DNA of 64,000 nucleotides from Tsukamurella paurometabola (GCF_900631615.1 NZ_LR131273.1:2450850-2514849), one strand, 5' to 3'; counted from the first letter of the stretch, positions 52,007 through 61,643 are shown. Numbers and translations: made by a program. Notes: generated from the letters alone by a model not told the origin.

Positions 52007-53266
52007 TCAGCGGCGTGCGAGGCACGCCGCGACCGCGGCCACCGCGAGGAGCGCGAGCCCGGCGAGGGCGTACGTACGCGGTCGCGCGTCCGGTGCGGGC
52101 GCGGCCGCCACGGCGAGGCGTCCGGCCGCGGGTGCCTCGCCGGGCACCTCCGCCGACACCGCCGCCGCCGGATCGACGATCCCCGCCCCGCCCATGCCCG
52201 CCGATCGCCGCGCGGTCGCCAGGATTCGGTCGCGCACCTGGGCCGCGCTGAGCTGTGGGAACCGCGCCCGTACGAGAGCCGCCACTCCGGCGACGTACGG
52301 TGCGGCGTAACTGGTTCCGGCGAGCGGGGTCGTGCCCTCCCGCGTCACCTGGGCATTGGCGAGTCCCGCTCCACGCGGTTCGAGCGTGGTCACGTCGGTA
52401 CCCGGTGCGGCGACGGTGACCCACGGACCCGCGAGGGAGAACTCCGCGGCCCGCCCGTCCGGTTCGGTGGCGCCGACGGCGATCACCTGGTCGGCGAAGC
52501 GGGCCGGCGAGGCGATGGTACGCGGCGCGGCGGGGTTGTCGTTCTGCTCCGCGCACGCCGAACCGGAGCCGACGTTGCCGGCGGCTGCGACGAGGACCAC
52601 GTTCCGGTCGGCGGCGTAGCGCACGGCCCTGCCGAGGGCGTCGTCGCCGAGCGCGGCGGCCGACGCCGCGCAGGCGACCTCCGAGATGTTGATGACGGTG
52701 GCGCCCAGGTCGACCGCGCGGACCACGGCGTAGGCCATCGTGGTCACGTTGCCGTGGCTGTTCACCCCGCGTTGCTGCGGTTCGAAGGCCGCGCTGGCCT
52801 GGCGGATGGCGATGATCGACGCCGCGGGCGCGACGCCGGAGAAGGCGTCGCCGGGCGCCGGCCGGCCGGCGATGATCCCCGCCACGGCGGTGCCGTGCGC
52901 ATCGCAGTCGTCGCGACCGTCGCCCGCCGAGACGTAGTCGCCGCCCGGGATCACCTCGCCGAGCCGCGGGTGCGGCGTGACGCCCGTGTCGATCACCGCG
53001 ACCTTCTGGCCCTCGCCGCGGGTGAACCGCCAAGCCTGATCGAAGCGGAGGGATCGGGCGGCGTGATCCGCGCGCGTGTAGTCGGTTCCGGGCTGCGTGC
53101 GGAGCGCGTTGCACTGGGAGCGCTGCACCGTCGGCGCCAACGGGCCGACGGGGCCGCGCGGCGCCCCGTCGGGCGGCGGGTCGGCGGACGCGGACCCGCC
53201 GGGCACCACCGGCACGGCCAGGGCGAGCACCGCCGCCGCCGTGGCGGCCCGGAACCGCCGACCCAT
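52007..53266 (-). CDS. mycP: Mycosin, subtilisin-like membrane protease of type VII secretion
   Basis: A 419-residue preproprotein. It has a signal peptide (MGRRFRAATAAAVLALAVPV), a subtilisin domain with catalytic D93 (VIDTGVTPHP), H124 (DAHGTAVAGI) and S319 (AGTSYAAPYVAG), the oxyanion AAGN at 228-231, and a C-terminal membrane anchor (TYALAGLALLAVAAVAACLA). Mycosins cap the ESX complex on the periplasmic side and stabilise it. An N-terminal pro-like segment with C52 (RSQCNAL) fits the family. Its ATG overlaps the eccD stop (TGATG), so it is translated with eccD. Confidence 0.94.
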   Translation of the reverse strand: MGRRFRAATAAAVLALAVPVVPGGSASADPPPDGAPRGPVGPLAPTVQRSQCNALRTQPGTDYTRADHAARSLRFDQAWRFTRGEGQKVAVIDTGVTPHPRLGEVIPGGDYVSAGDGRDDCDAHGTAVAGIIAGRPAPGDAFSGVAPAASIIAIRQASAAFEPQQRGVNSHGNVTTMAYAVVRAVDLGATVINISEVACAASAAALGDDALGRAVRYAADRNVVLVAAAGNVGSGSACAEQNDNPAAPRTIASPARFADQVIAVGATEPDGRAAEFSLAGPWVTVAAPGTDVTTLEPRGAGLANAQVTREGTTPLAGTSYAAPYVAGVAALVRARFPQLSAAQVRDRILATARRSAGMGGAGIVDPAAAVSAEVPGEAPAAGRLAVAAAPAPDARPRTYALAGLALLAVAAVAACLARR

Positions 53267-54768
53267 CAGAGGTTCCGGACGGTGGCGTAGACGTCCCACA
53301 CCCAGCCCAGGAGGGGGCCGGCCGCGGCGATCGTGAGGTACTCGCCCAGTTCCGCCAGGCGCCGCTGCACCGGACTGAAGACGACACCGGGTGCGAGCAC
53401 GCCGCACGCGAGCGCGAGGACGCCCACCGTCGCCAACCCCACGAGCCCGACCACCGGCCACGAGCCGAACCCCCAGGCGAGACCCGTGGCGGTGCCGATC
53501 GCGATGACCGCCCCGGCGAGCACGCCGGCGCCCGCCTGTACGGGCTCCGCGTGCGTGCGTCCCCGGAGGCAGAAGGCGACCGCCATGACCAGGGCGAAGG
53601 CGAGATGGTGGCCCGGCAGCTCGCGCGCTGCGGCACCGACCGCGAGCGTGGCGACCGCTCCCGCGGCGGCGGCGCCCACCGTGATCCCGGTGCAGATGAG
53701 CTGGGCCAGATCGGATCGCGGCGGGACGTCCCGCTCCTGCGGGTCCTCGTCGAGGCCCGACGCCACCGCGCCGACGCCCGCGACCGTGGGCGGCGGGTCG
53801 TCGTCGATGGGGTCGATCCGCTCCCCGGCGGCCGGCACGTGGGGCAACGGCAGGCGCGCCGCGACGGCGGCGATCCGGGCGGCGAAGACCAGCACGAGGT
53901 ACGCGGCGATCGCGCCGGTGGCGGCGATCGCGGCGCGGCGACCGGGTAGCCACAGTGCGGCGAACATCGCCGGGCCGGCGAGCGCGGCGCCGCAGAGCAG
54001 CGCCGTGTGCACGACCGTGCCGCGGCCCGTGAACCGGAGCGCGACCAGTGCGGCGACGGCGGCCGTCGCGGTGGCGAGCAGCGCGTGCGGCGGCCCGTAG
54101 CGGCCGTCCGCGCCGAGGGGCACGACCAGGGCACCCGTCACCCCCGCGAGCACGGTGGCGCACATCGCGAGCGCCGTGGGCACCGGCCCCGGGGCGGCCA
54201 TCCGGCGCGCGGACAGCAGGGAACCGGTGAGCAGGGCCAGCGCGGCCGCACCGCACCACAGCTGCGCGAAGACGTGATCGACCGCGGGCCGCGCGCCGTC
54301 GGCTCCGCGCGGGGCGAGGCCCAGTCGCAGCGCCACGGCACCCGACGCCACCGTCGCCAGGCCGAGCACCACCAGCCCGACGATCATCGCCGAGCGCTCG
54401 TCCCAGCGACGGCCCGCGACGAGATCGGCCGCGGTGCGGTCGAAGACGTCGTCGAAGACCGGCGGCGGGGGCGGCGCCTCCGCCACGAACAGGACCAGGA
54501 GTGCGCCGTCGGTGATCCCCGCGTCCGCCGGCGTCTGCGGGCCGGGCAGCGGCTCACCCCCGACGGGCGCGAGGCGCCAGGGCCGCGACCACGCCGACTC
54601 GGCGGAGCCGCCGATCCGGTCGCCGAAGAGCCGCACCAGTTCCGGGATCAGCACCTCCGTCGGGGTGAGCAGCGGCAGGGAGACGTCGACCTGCGTTCCG
54701 CCGCACAGCACCGAGACGCGGCTCAGCCGCGCCACCTCGGCGGTCGTCTCCTCCATCACGTCGGTCAT
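53266..54768 (-). CDS. eccD: Type VII secretion core membrane protein EccD
   Basis: A 500-residue protein. Residues about 13-98 form a ubiquitin-like (YukD-like) domain (SRVSVLCGGTQVDVSLPLL, ITDGALLVLF), followed by about 11 membrane helices from residue 125 to the C-terminus. EccD lines the ESX membrane pore. It is the first gene of a minus-strand pair with mycP. A SigM-like site lies 53 bp upstream of its start, and the gene is divergent from eccC. GAGGGGG precedes the ATG. Confidence 0.92.
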   Translation of the reverse strand: MTDVMEETTAEVARLSRVSVLCGGTQVDVSLPLLTPTEVLIPELVRLFGDRIGGSAESAWSRPWRLAPVGGEPLPGPQTPADAGITDGALLVLFVAEAPPPPPVFDDVFDRTAADLVAGRRWDERSAMIVGLVVLGLATVASGAVALRLGLAPRGADGARPAVDHVFAQLWCGAAALALLTGSLLSARRMAAPGPVPTALAMCATVLAGVTGALVVPLGADGRYGPPHALLATATAAVAALVALRFTGRGTVVHTALLCGAALAGPAMFAALWLPGRRAAIAATGAIAAYLVLVFAARIAAVAARLPLPHVPAAGERIDPIDDDPPPTVAGVGAVASGLDEDPQERDVPPRSDLAQLICTGITVGAAAAGAVATLAVGAAARELPGHHLAFALVMAVAFCLRGRTHAEPVQAGAGVLAGAVIAIGTATGLAWGFGSWPVVGLVGLATVGVLALACGVLAPGVVFSPVQRRLAELGEYLTIAAAGPLLGWVWDVYATVRNL

Positions 54769-54823
54769 AGCGCCCCCTCGCGTGCCTCACCCGCGCCCGT
54801 GACGACAGGGCCCGATACTCATT

Positions 54824-54850
54824 GGACGCACCAGCGCCCCGTTCGGTTCC
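54824..54850 (-). promoter_or_regulatory. SigM-like ECF promoter, site C (eccD-mycP)
   Basis: On the minus strand GGAAC (54850 to 54846), 17-bp spacer, CGTCC (54828 to 54824), within GGTGCGTCCAAT. Same spacing and same -10 context as sites A and B, 10 kb and 8.6 kb away. It predicts a start near 54815 and a leader of about 47 nt. Confidence 0.72.
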
Positions 54851-54957
54851 CTTCCGTGCCGAGTTCGCCGAAAGTCGTCCGCGTCCGGACGAGGGCGTGC
54901 ACAGTGGTGCCACGACGGCGCGTGGGGGCGCGCCGCAGTCCGTGGGGGAGGCCGACG

Positions 54958-57900
54958 GTGGCTGACACGACCGACGTGGTTTTCGAGCCGGTCACAGAGG
55001 GGTTCGCGCGGAAACAGCGGCTCGCGCCGCCGCGTACGCCCGGCGGCGAAGTGGCGCTGCAGGCGCCGCCCGAGATCCCGCGCGCCGTGCCGGGCGGACT
55101 GCTCGGCAAGCTCCTGCCCGTGGTCATGGTGGTCGCGGTGATCGGCATGATCGCGCTGATGTTCACCTCGGGCAGCGCCATGATGCAGAGCCCGTTCATG
55201 ATGATGTTCCCGATCATGATGCTCATGTCGATGTTCGGCATGTACGGCATGAACAACCGCGGAAACGGCGCGTCCGCCGCCGAGCTCAACGAGGACCGCA
55301 AGGACTACCTGCGGTACCTGGGGCAGATCCGTTCCCAGGTGGACCGCACCCGGACCGAACAGCGCGCTGCGCTCGAGTGGATCCATCCCGATCCCGCCGC
55401 GCTGCCCGGATGCGTCGGCACCCGCAGGATGTGGGAGCGCCGGCCCGCCGACCCGGACTTCCTGCACGTGCGGGTCGGTGTCGGCAGCCAACGGCTCGCC
55501 ACGCGCCTGGTGCCGCCGGAGACGGGCCCGCTCGAGGACCTCGAACCCGTGTCGACGGTCGCCCTGCGGCGCTTCGTCCGGCACGGCGCCTCCGTGCCCG
55601 GACTGCCCGTCGCCGTGGCCCTGCGCGGCTTCCCCGCGGTGGGGCTGAGCGGGCCGCGCGCCGAGGTGTTCGACACCGCGCGCGCGATGCTGCTGGCCCT
55701 CGCCGCACTGCACGGCCCCGACCACGTTCGGATCGTCGCCGCGACCCCCGAGGTCGACTCCGCCGAATGGGGGTGGCTGAAATGGCTTCCGCACGTGGCG
55801 CACCCGTCGGCGTGCGACGGCCTCGGCCCGGTGCGCACCGTGTACGGCTCCGCCGCGGAACTCGAGGCCGCGATCGCCCCGGAGCTCGCGGAGCGCGGGC
55901 CGTTCGCGCGGTCCGCGCCCGTCGATCCCACCCGGACGCACTACGTGATCCTCCTGGACCGGGGGATCGCGGTGACTCCCGGCGGCGCGCTCGACGCCGC
56001 GGTCGGCATCGACGGGGTCACCGTGCTCGATCTCTCGCCCGAGCCCGACGCGCTCGCGGTCCGCAGCGGGCTGCAACTGGTCATCGACGACGCCCGCCGG
56101 CTGGGCGCACGGAGCGCCGCCGGTGTGGAGTACTTCGCCCAGCCGGACGCCGTGACCGCGGGAGCCGCACAGGTCACGGCGCGCCGGATCGGTCGGTACC
56201 GTCCCGCGTCGATGGCGGAGCTGCTCGATTTCGACGGGGACGCGGGCGCCACCGACCCGGGTCTTCCCGCGTTGATCGGCATCACCGACGCCGCCGCGAT
56301 CACACCCGAAACCGTGTGGCGCGAGCGCACCGCCCGGGAGCGCCTGCGCGTGCCGATCGGCGTGGGGCCCCGGGGCGAACCGGTGGAGATCGACCTCAAG
56401 GAGGCCGCCGAGAACGGCATGGGGCCGCACGGGCTGTGCATCGGCGCCACGGGGTCCGGCAAGTCCGAGTTCCTGCGCACCCTGGTGCTGTCGATGGTCG
56501 CCACGCACCCGCCGGAGGCGTTGAACCTGGTGCTCGTCGACTTCAAGGGCGGTGCGACGTTCCTCGGCCTCGAGTCGCTCAACCACGTCGCCGCGGTCAT
56601 CACGAACCTCGAAGAGGAGATCGCGATGGTCGACCGCATGCGGGACGCCCTCTCCGGCGAGATGAACCGCCGCCAGGAGGTGCTCCGCCGGGCCGGCAAC
56701 TTCGCCAACGTCGGCGAGTACGAGAAGGCCCGCCGCGCGGGCGCGCCGCTGGAGCCGATGCCCGCGCTCGTCGTCATCGTCGACGAGTTCTCCGAATTGC
56801 TCGCGCAGAAGCCGGACTTCGCGGAGTTGTTCGTCGCGATCGGCCGCCTCGGACGGTCGCTGCACATCCACCTGCTGCTGGCCTCGCAGCGGCTCGAGGA
56901 GGGCAAGCTGCGCGGTCTGGACTCCCACCTGTCGTACCGGATCGGACTGAAGACCTTCTCCGCCAGCGAGTCCCGTGCAGTCCTCGGCGTTCCGGACGCC
57001 TATCACCTGCCGTCGACTCCCGGCGCGGGCTACCTCAAGTTCGACGCCGACCCGCCGCGCCGATTCCACGCCTGCTACGTCTCGGGGGAGTACGAGGCGC
57101 CGAGCGCCGCCGCGTCGTCGACGGTGCGCCGCGGGGCCGTCGGCAGCGCGACGGTCCGGGAGTACCTCAACGCACCCGCCCCGGTCGAGCGGCGGCGATC
57201 GCCGGGGCTGCCCGAGGGGCTCATGCGGATCCCCGCGCAGCCCGGCGATCCCGTGCCCCCGGCCGGCCCGGCGGGCGCAGCCGCTCCCGGTGTGGGCGCG
57301 CCGTCGCTGCTGCAGACGATGGTCGCGCGACTGGCGGGCCACGGGCTGCCCGCGCACGAGGTGTGGCTGCCCCCGCTCGATGAGTCCGCGGCGGTGGGTG
57401 AGCTCGCCCAGCACCTGCGGCGGAACGACTCGACGCCGCTGCGCGTCGCGATCGGTGTCGTCGATCGCCCCTACGACCAGCGGCGCGACCTCCTGGTGGT
57501 GGACCTCAACGGCGCGCAGGGCAACGTCGCGGTCGTCGGCGGCCCGCAATCCGGCAAGTCCACGGCCCTGCGGACACTCGTCGCCTCGGCGGCACTCACG
57601 CACACGCCCCGGCAGGTCCAGTTCTACGTGCTCGACTTCGGCGGCGGCTCACTCGCGAGTATCGCGGGCGTCCCGCACGTCGGCTCGGTGGCCGGACGGC
57701 TCGACCCGGACCGGGTGCGGCGCACGGTGGCCGAGGTGACCGGCGTGATCCGCCGGCGCGAGGCCTCCTTCCGCACGCACGGCGTCGCGTCGATGGAGCA
57801 GTACCGAGCGCACCCGGCCGCCGCGGCCGACCCGTTCGGCGACGTCTTCCTGGTGATCGACGGCTGGCAGGTGCTCCGTAGCGAGTTCGAGCCGCTCGAA

Positions 57901-59010
57901 CCCCAGGTCAACGCCATCGCGGCGCAGGGCCTGTCCTACGGGGTGCACCTGGTGATCTCCGCGTCGCGCTGGGGCGAGGTGCGCCCCGCGGTGAAGGACC
58001 AACTGGGCACGCGGATCGAACTGCGGCTCGGCGACCCGATGGACTCCGAGATGGGCCGTCGCGTCGCCGGTTCCGTGCCGGTGGGCCGCCCCGGCCGCGG
58101 CATCACGTCCGAGCAGCTGCACATGCTGATCGCCCTGCCCTGCGGTGCGGGACCGGACGACCTCCCCGCCGCGCAGGAGGCCCTCGTCGCCGAGATCGGC
58201 GAACGCCACGCCGAGCGCGCGCCCGAGGTGCGGATGCTGCCCGACCTGGTGCTGCGCGACCGGATCCCGGCGCGACGGGACGCGCCGCCGACGCACGCGG
58301 TGTTCGGCGTCGGGGAGTCCGAGCTCGCCGCGGCGACGCTGCAGTTCGAGACGCAGCCGTTCTTCCTGGTGCTCGGCGACAGCGAGTGCGGCAAGACCGA
58401 GACGCTGCGGACGATCATCGCCGGCCTCGTCGCCGGCGGCACCCCGAAGCAGACGAAGATCATCCTCGTCGACTATCGCCGGACGCTCCTCGGCGCGGTC
58501 GAGGGCGAGCACCTCGCGGGCTACGCCTCCTCGTCGGACGCGTTGACCCCCATGGTCGACCACCTCGTGCGGGTGCTGCGCGAACGCTGCCCCGGCGCGG
58601 ATGTCACGCCGCAGCAGCTCAAGGACCGCTCGTGGTGGACCGGCCCGGACATCTACCTCATCGTCGACGACTACGACCTGGTCGCGAGCGCCACCGGCAA
58701 CCCGCTGGCGCCGCTGCTGGATCTGTTGCCCCAGGCGCGCGACATCGGGCTCAAGGTGATCGTCGCCCGCCGCAGCGGCGGCCTCGCCCGCGGCCTGTAC
58801 GAGAGCTTCCTCGCCCGGCTCCGCGACCTGGCGGCGGACGGCCTGGTGATGAGCGGTTCCCGCGAGGAGGGCACGGTCCTCGGTGCGGTGAAGATGTCGC
58901 CGCAGCCGCCCGGCCGCGGCACCTGGGTCTCCCGGGCGCGCGGTGTGGAACTGGTGCAGGTCGCGATGGTGGCCGAGCCGGAGCCGCCTAGCGGTCCCGG
59001 TGCACCGTGA
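54958..59010 (+). CDS. eccC: Type VII secretion motor ATPase EccC (three ATPase domains, fused)
   Basis: A 1350-residue FtsK/SpoIIIE-type ATPase. Two membrane helices (about residues 47-66 and 72-95, Met-rich) precede three NTPase domains: domain 1 with Walker A GATGSGKS (496-503) and Walker B VVIVDEFSELL; domain 2 with GGPQSGKST (from 861) and degenerate VFLVIDGWQ; domain 3 with GDSECGKT (from 1140) and IYLIVDDYD. Only domain 1 keeps the full D-E pair, as in the family. It powers export and binds Esx signals. EccCa and EccCb are one chain, as in ESX-4. The GTG at 54958 follows GGGGGAGG by 7 nt. Confidence 0.96.
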   Translation: MADTTDVVFEPVTEGFARKQRLAPPRTPGGEVALQAPPEIPRAVPGGLLGKLLPVVMVVAVIGMIALMFTSGSAMMQSPFMMMFPIMMLMSMFGMYGMNNRGNGASAAELNEDRKDYLRYLGQIRSQVDRTRTEQRAALEWIHPDPAALPGCVGTRRMWERRPADPDFLHVRVGVGSQRLATRLVPPETGPLEDLEPVSTVALRRFVRHGASVPGLPVAVALRGFPAVGLSGPRAEVFDTARAMLLALAALHGPDHVRIVAATPEVDSAEWGWLKWLPHVAHPSACDGLGPVRTVYGSAAELEAAIAPELAERGPFARSAPVDPTRTHYVILLDRGIAVTPGGALDAAVGIDGVTVLDLSPEPDALAVRSGLQLVIDDARRLGARSAAGVEYFAQPDAVTAGAAQVTARRIGRYRPASMAELLDFDGDAGATDPGLPALIGITDAAAITPETVWRERTARERLRVPIGVGPRGEPVEIDLKEAAENGMGPHGLCIGATGSGKSEFLRTLVLSMVATHPPEALNLVLVDFKGGATFLGLESLNHVAAVITNLEEEIAMVDRMRDALSGEMNRRQEVLRRAGNFANVGEYEKARRAGAPLEPMPALVVIVDEFSELLAQKPDFAELFVAIGRLGRSLHIHLLLASQRLEEGKLRGLDSHLSYRIGLKTFSASESRAVLGVPDAYHLPSTPGAGYLKFDADPPRRFHACYVSGEYEAPSAAASSTVRRGAVGSATVREYLNAPAPVERRRSPGLPEGLMRIPAQPGDPVPPAGPAGAAAPGVGAPSLLQTMVARLAGHGLPAHEVWLPPLDESAAVGELAQHLRRNDSTPLRVAIGVVDRPYDQRRDLLVVDLNGAQGNVAVVGGPQSGKSTALRTLVASAALTHTPRQVQFYVLDFGGGSLASIAGVPHVGSVAGRLDPDRVRRTVAEVTGVIRRREASFRTHGVASMEQYRAHPAAAADPFGDVFLVIDGWQVLRSEFEPLEPQVNAIAAQGLSYGVHLVISASRWGEVRPAVKDQLGTRIELRLGDPMDSEMGRRVAGSVPVGRPGRGITSEQLHMLIALPCGAGPDDLPAAQEALVAEIGERHAERAPEVRMLPDLVLRDRIPARRDAPPTHAVFGVGESELAAATLQFETQPFFLVLGDSECGKTETLRTIIAGLVAGGTPKQTKIILVDYRRTLLGAVEGEHLAGYASSSDALTPMVDHLVRVLRERCPGADVTPQQLKDRSWWTGPDIYLIVDDYDLVASATGNPLAPLLDLLPQARDIGLKVIVARRSGGLARGLYESFLARLRDLAADGLVMSGSREEGTVLGAVKMSPQPPGRGTWVSRARGVELVQVAMVAEPEPPSGPGAP

Positions 59011-59314
59011 TCGTCCCGGTCATCGCCGGCCACGGCGGCTTGCGCAGCACGGCGAGGGACCCCAGCGTCGCGGCGATGAGGCCGGTCACCACGCCGATCA
59101 GGGCGATCCGGTCCGCATCGACGGCCGGTGTCCACGTGGTCCGTCCCTCGCGGACGGTGTACACGCCGATCGCGGTGACGCGGTCCTCGCCGGTGCGTCT
59201 GCGCCGCACCCGCGAGACGGTGATCACCGTCGTCCCGTCGGACGTGACGTGGGGATCGCCGAAGATCACGCCCCGCGGGGCGGTGCCGGGCACGGACCTC
59301 AACTCTGGACGCAT
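58988..59314 (-). CDS. Small membrane protein, hypothetical, tail-to-tail with eccC
   Basis: A 108-residue protein, not recognised. A beta-rich N-terminal part (RGVIFGDPHVTSDGTTVITV, RVTAIGVYTVREGRTTWTP) is followed by a hydrophobic helix (RIALIGVVTGLIAATLGSLA) and a second short hydrophobic stretch. Its stop lies 23 bp inside the eccC coding end. The start is uncertain: ATG at 59314 has GGAGG too close for a ribosome-binding site, and GTG at 59335 is the alternative. Association with secretion is only by position. Confidence 0.55.
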   Translation of the reverse strand: MRPELRSVPGTAPRGVIFGDPHVTSDGTTVITVSRVRRRRTGEDRVTAIGVYTVREGRTTWTPAVDADRIALIGVVTGLIAATLGSLAVLRKPPWPAMTGTITVHRDR

Positions 59315-59361
59315 ACCTCCATCATGCGCCTGCACGGTGGGGGACGGACACCGTCGGCGGC

Positions 59362-60162
59362 TCACGTGCCGGCCAGGCGCGAGACCACCGGGCGCATCGC
59401 GTCCACCGTGTGCCCACCGAGCACGATGAGCGAGAAGCCGTACTCCTCGCGGCGGCGGATCAGGGTCTCGCAGATCTCGTCCACGGAGCCGTCCACCAGA
59501 GCCGGGTTGTCGACGGCGCGCAGCGCGTCGAGGTCGGTGCCGATGAACGCGCTCACGTAGTCGGGGGCGAAGCCGTTCACCGCGAAGACCGACGTCGCCA
59601 ACTCCACCCGGTCGCGCAGCGGCGCGGTCGATTCCGCGAGCGCCGCGGCCGGGGTGGTGGGCGCCGCGGCCACGGCCACCGTATCGGCCCGCTCCCGCGC
59701 CACGGCGAGGGCCTTCGGCCCGCCCGCGGCCATCAGCACCGGGGTGTGCTCGGCACCGTCGAGCGCGGCGAGCGCGTCCAGCGTCTCCACCACCCGGGCC
59801 AGGCGCTCGGGCCCCGTGCCGAACGGCACGCCGAGCGCGGCGGCGTCCCCGGCCACGTCGGGACGGCCGGTGCCGATACCGAACCGGAACCGGCCACGGC
59901 TGATCGTCGCGAGCGAATGCGCCTGCCACGCCGCGTGCTTCGGATCGTGCAGCGGCGAGGCCACCACGTAGTTCGCCACCTCCAGCGTCGACGTGGCGCC
60001 CAGCGCCACCGCCGCCGCGGTGAAACCGTCGGGCAACGGGTAGTTCTCGGGCAGCGCGAGCACGTCGAAGCCGTCGGCCTCCACCGACCGGGCGTACGTG
60101 GCCCAGTCGCCGAGCTGCGGCACCGGCATCGCGGTCACCGCGAAGCGGAACGGTCTGGTCAT
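59362..60162 (-). CDS. LLM-class (F420-type) oxidoreductase
   Basis: A 266-residue luciferase-like monooxygenase-fold protein, of the branch that in actinobacteria commonly uses coenzyme F420. Typical blocks: YARSVEADGFDVLALPENYP, LEVANYVVASPLHDPKHAAW, SRGRFRFGIGTGRPDVAGD and VLMAAGGPKALAVARERADTV. It is shorter than the 300-residue norm, as in a recognised short LLM subfamily. AAGGAGG lies 8 nt before the ATG at 60162. It starts directly behind the membrane-protein gene upstream and is probably co-transcribed with it. Substrate unknown. Confidence 0.85.
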   Translation of the reverse strand: MTRPFRFAVTAMPVPQLGDWATYARSVEADGFDVLALPENYPLPDGFTAAAVALGATSTLEVANYVVASPLHDPKHAAWQAHSLATISRGRFRFGIGTGRPDVAGDAAALGVPFGTGPERLARVVETLDALAALDGAEHTPVLMAAGGPKALAVARERADTVAVAAAPTTPAAALAESTAPLRDRVELATSVFAVNGFAPDYVSAFIGTDLDALRAVDNPALVDGSVDEICETLIRRREEYGFSLIVLGGHTVDAMRPVVSRLAGT

Positions 60163-60163
60163 G

Positions 60164-61588
60164 TCAGGAACCTCCTTGGTCGGGGGCGGCGCCGGCGGCA
60201 CCGTCGGGCTGGACGAACCGGAAGTGCGAACGGTCCCGTTCCATGAAGCGGCGCTCGTAGACGCCCTCGACGGTCTTGCCGTCCACGGTGCCGTTCAGGT
60301 GCAGCCGGTCGCCGTCGAGGCGCGCCGTCACGCGCAGGGGAGCATCGCCCTCCTTCTTGCGCAGCAGCAGCACGTCGCCGTCGAGCTCCAACCGCCACGC
60401 GGTGGTGTACCCGGACGGATCCTGGGTCACCACACTGTCGTAACTGGTGCTGATCGCCTTCAACGCCTCGTTGGTGGCGTTGCCGCGCAGGGTGATCGCC
60501 ACGTTCGGCCACGGCGCCGGCCCGCGCTGCGTCAGCGTCGCCGGCGCACCGTCGATGCGGAACGACGTCGCTCGCCACTCGCCGTCGAGCGGCGAGCGCG
60601 GCGTCTTGATGATGTACATCCCGAGGATGCCGTTCGCGATGCCGGACATGATCAGCAGCGCCGCCGCCAGGTACTTCACCACGACGCCGGTGATCCGCAG
60701 GCCGGACTTCCCGGCCCCCGCGACCGGCAGGTCCGGGACGGGCGGCCCCGCCGGGCGATTGGTGCCGGCCCGGAGCAGGTTCGGCCAGTACCGCACCGTC
60801 AGCCCGACCGCGATCACGAGCTGCTCGGTCGCCAGGATCTTGACCGGCACGTCGTAGAAGAAGTTGAGCAGGAAGATCTGCACGGTCGCGACGACCGCCA
60901 GCAGCGCGCCGAGGAGAGCGGTCCGCTTCCACAGCAGCAGCAGCCCCGCGACGAGCTCCACCAGCCCCGTCGCCACCGAGTACCACGTGGACGCCCCCAT
61001 GAAGCCCCACAACGTGCCGAACAGGCTGGTGTCGCCCGTGAGCTGGAGCCGGTACGCCGGCAGCTCCATGAAGCCCATCTGGGTGGGCAGCACCTTGATC
61101 AGCCCGTACTTGATCATGGTGAGCGCCAGGCTCACCCGCGCGAACACGCCCAGCAGCCCCAGGAGGGAACGGTAATCGCGGCGCGACCGGTCGAGCGCGC
61201 TCCAGATCGCGACGATCACGATGCTCACCACGATCCACCCGAGGTGCCAGCACCACACCCACAGGGGATCGCCGTTGTTGGAGAGGAACACCTCCACACC
61301 CTCGCCGCGCGTGAGGTAGCTGCCCACTTGCGCCAGCACCCAGTAGATCCCGCTGGAGTACCACACGAACAGCAGGCCGAGGTTCCCGTACAGCGAGAGG
61401 ACGAGGAACCCGCCGCCGATCACGAACAGCAGGCGGAAGGCCAGCTTCTGCGCGGAGGTCCACGGTGTTCCGGCCGCCGGCGGCGGGCCGGCGGGCTGGG
61501 GCACGGGCGGTGTCGCGGGCCGGGGTGTGGGCTGCGGTACGGGGATGGAGGGCTGCTGCGGGCCGAGTGCGGGTTCCGGTGCGCTCAT
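60164..61588 (-). CDS. DoxX-like membrane protein with C-terminal beta-barrel-like domain, copy 1
   Basis: A 474-residue protein: a Pro-rich N-terminus (45 residues), about 7-8 hydrophobic helices including a DoxX-like region (ALTMIKYGLIKVLPTQMGF, YSVATGLVELVAGLLLLWKR), then a 130-residue C-terminal domain starting DGEWRATSFRIDG and ending with GTVDGKTVEGVYERRFM, lipocalin-like in its beta character. It shares all blocks with the next upstream gene (GTVDGRPFAATYERRAM), so the two are tandem duplicates. The ATG at 61588 follows TACGAT by exactly 6 nt (leaderless); GTG at 61612 is the alternative. Function unknown. Confidence 0.78.
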   Translation of the reverse strand: MSAPEPALGPQQPSIPVPQPTPRPATPPVPQPAGPPPAAGTPWTSAQKLAFRLLFVIGGGFLVLSLYGNLGLLFVWYSSGIYWVLAQVGSYLTRGEGVEVFLSNNGDPLWVWCWHLGWIVVSIVIVAIWSALDRSRRDYRSLLGLLGVFARVSLALTMIKYGLIKVLPTQMGFMELPAYRLQLTGDTSLFGTLWGFMGASTWYSVATGLVELVAGLLLLWKRTALLGALLAVVATVQIFLLNFFYDVPVKILATEQLVIAVGLTVRYWPNLLRAGTNRPAGPPVPDLPVAGAGKSGLRITGVVVKYLAAALLIMSGIANGILGMYIIKTPRSPLDGEWRATSFRIDGAPATLTQRGPAPWPNVAITLRGNATNEALKAISTSYDSVVTQDPSGYTTAWRLELDGDVLLLRKKEGDAPLRVTARLDGDRLHLNGTVDGKTVEGVYERRFMERDRSHFRFVQPDGAAGAAPDQGGS

Positions 61589-61643
61589 GCCCGAATCGTA
61601 TGTATCGCTCACGACCATATCCAGTGTCAGATGTCATGGGGGG

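Noticed and set aside
54851-54957. A fourth SigM-like site driving eccC on the plus strand
   Set aside because: CGTCC occurs twice there but no GGAAC-like box lies 16-18 bp upstream of either.
54787-57603. A 938-codon minus-strand open frame opposite eccC
   Set aside because: It mirrors the third-position GC of eccC and has no recognisable motif or start signal.
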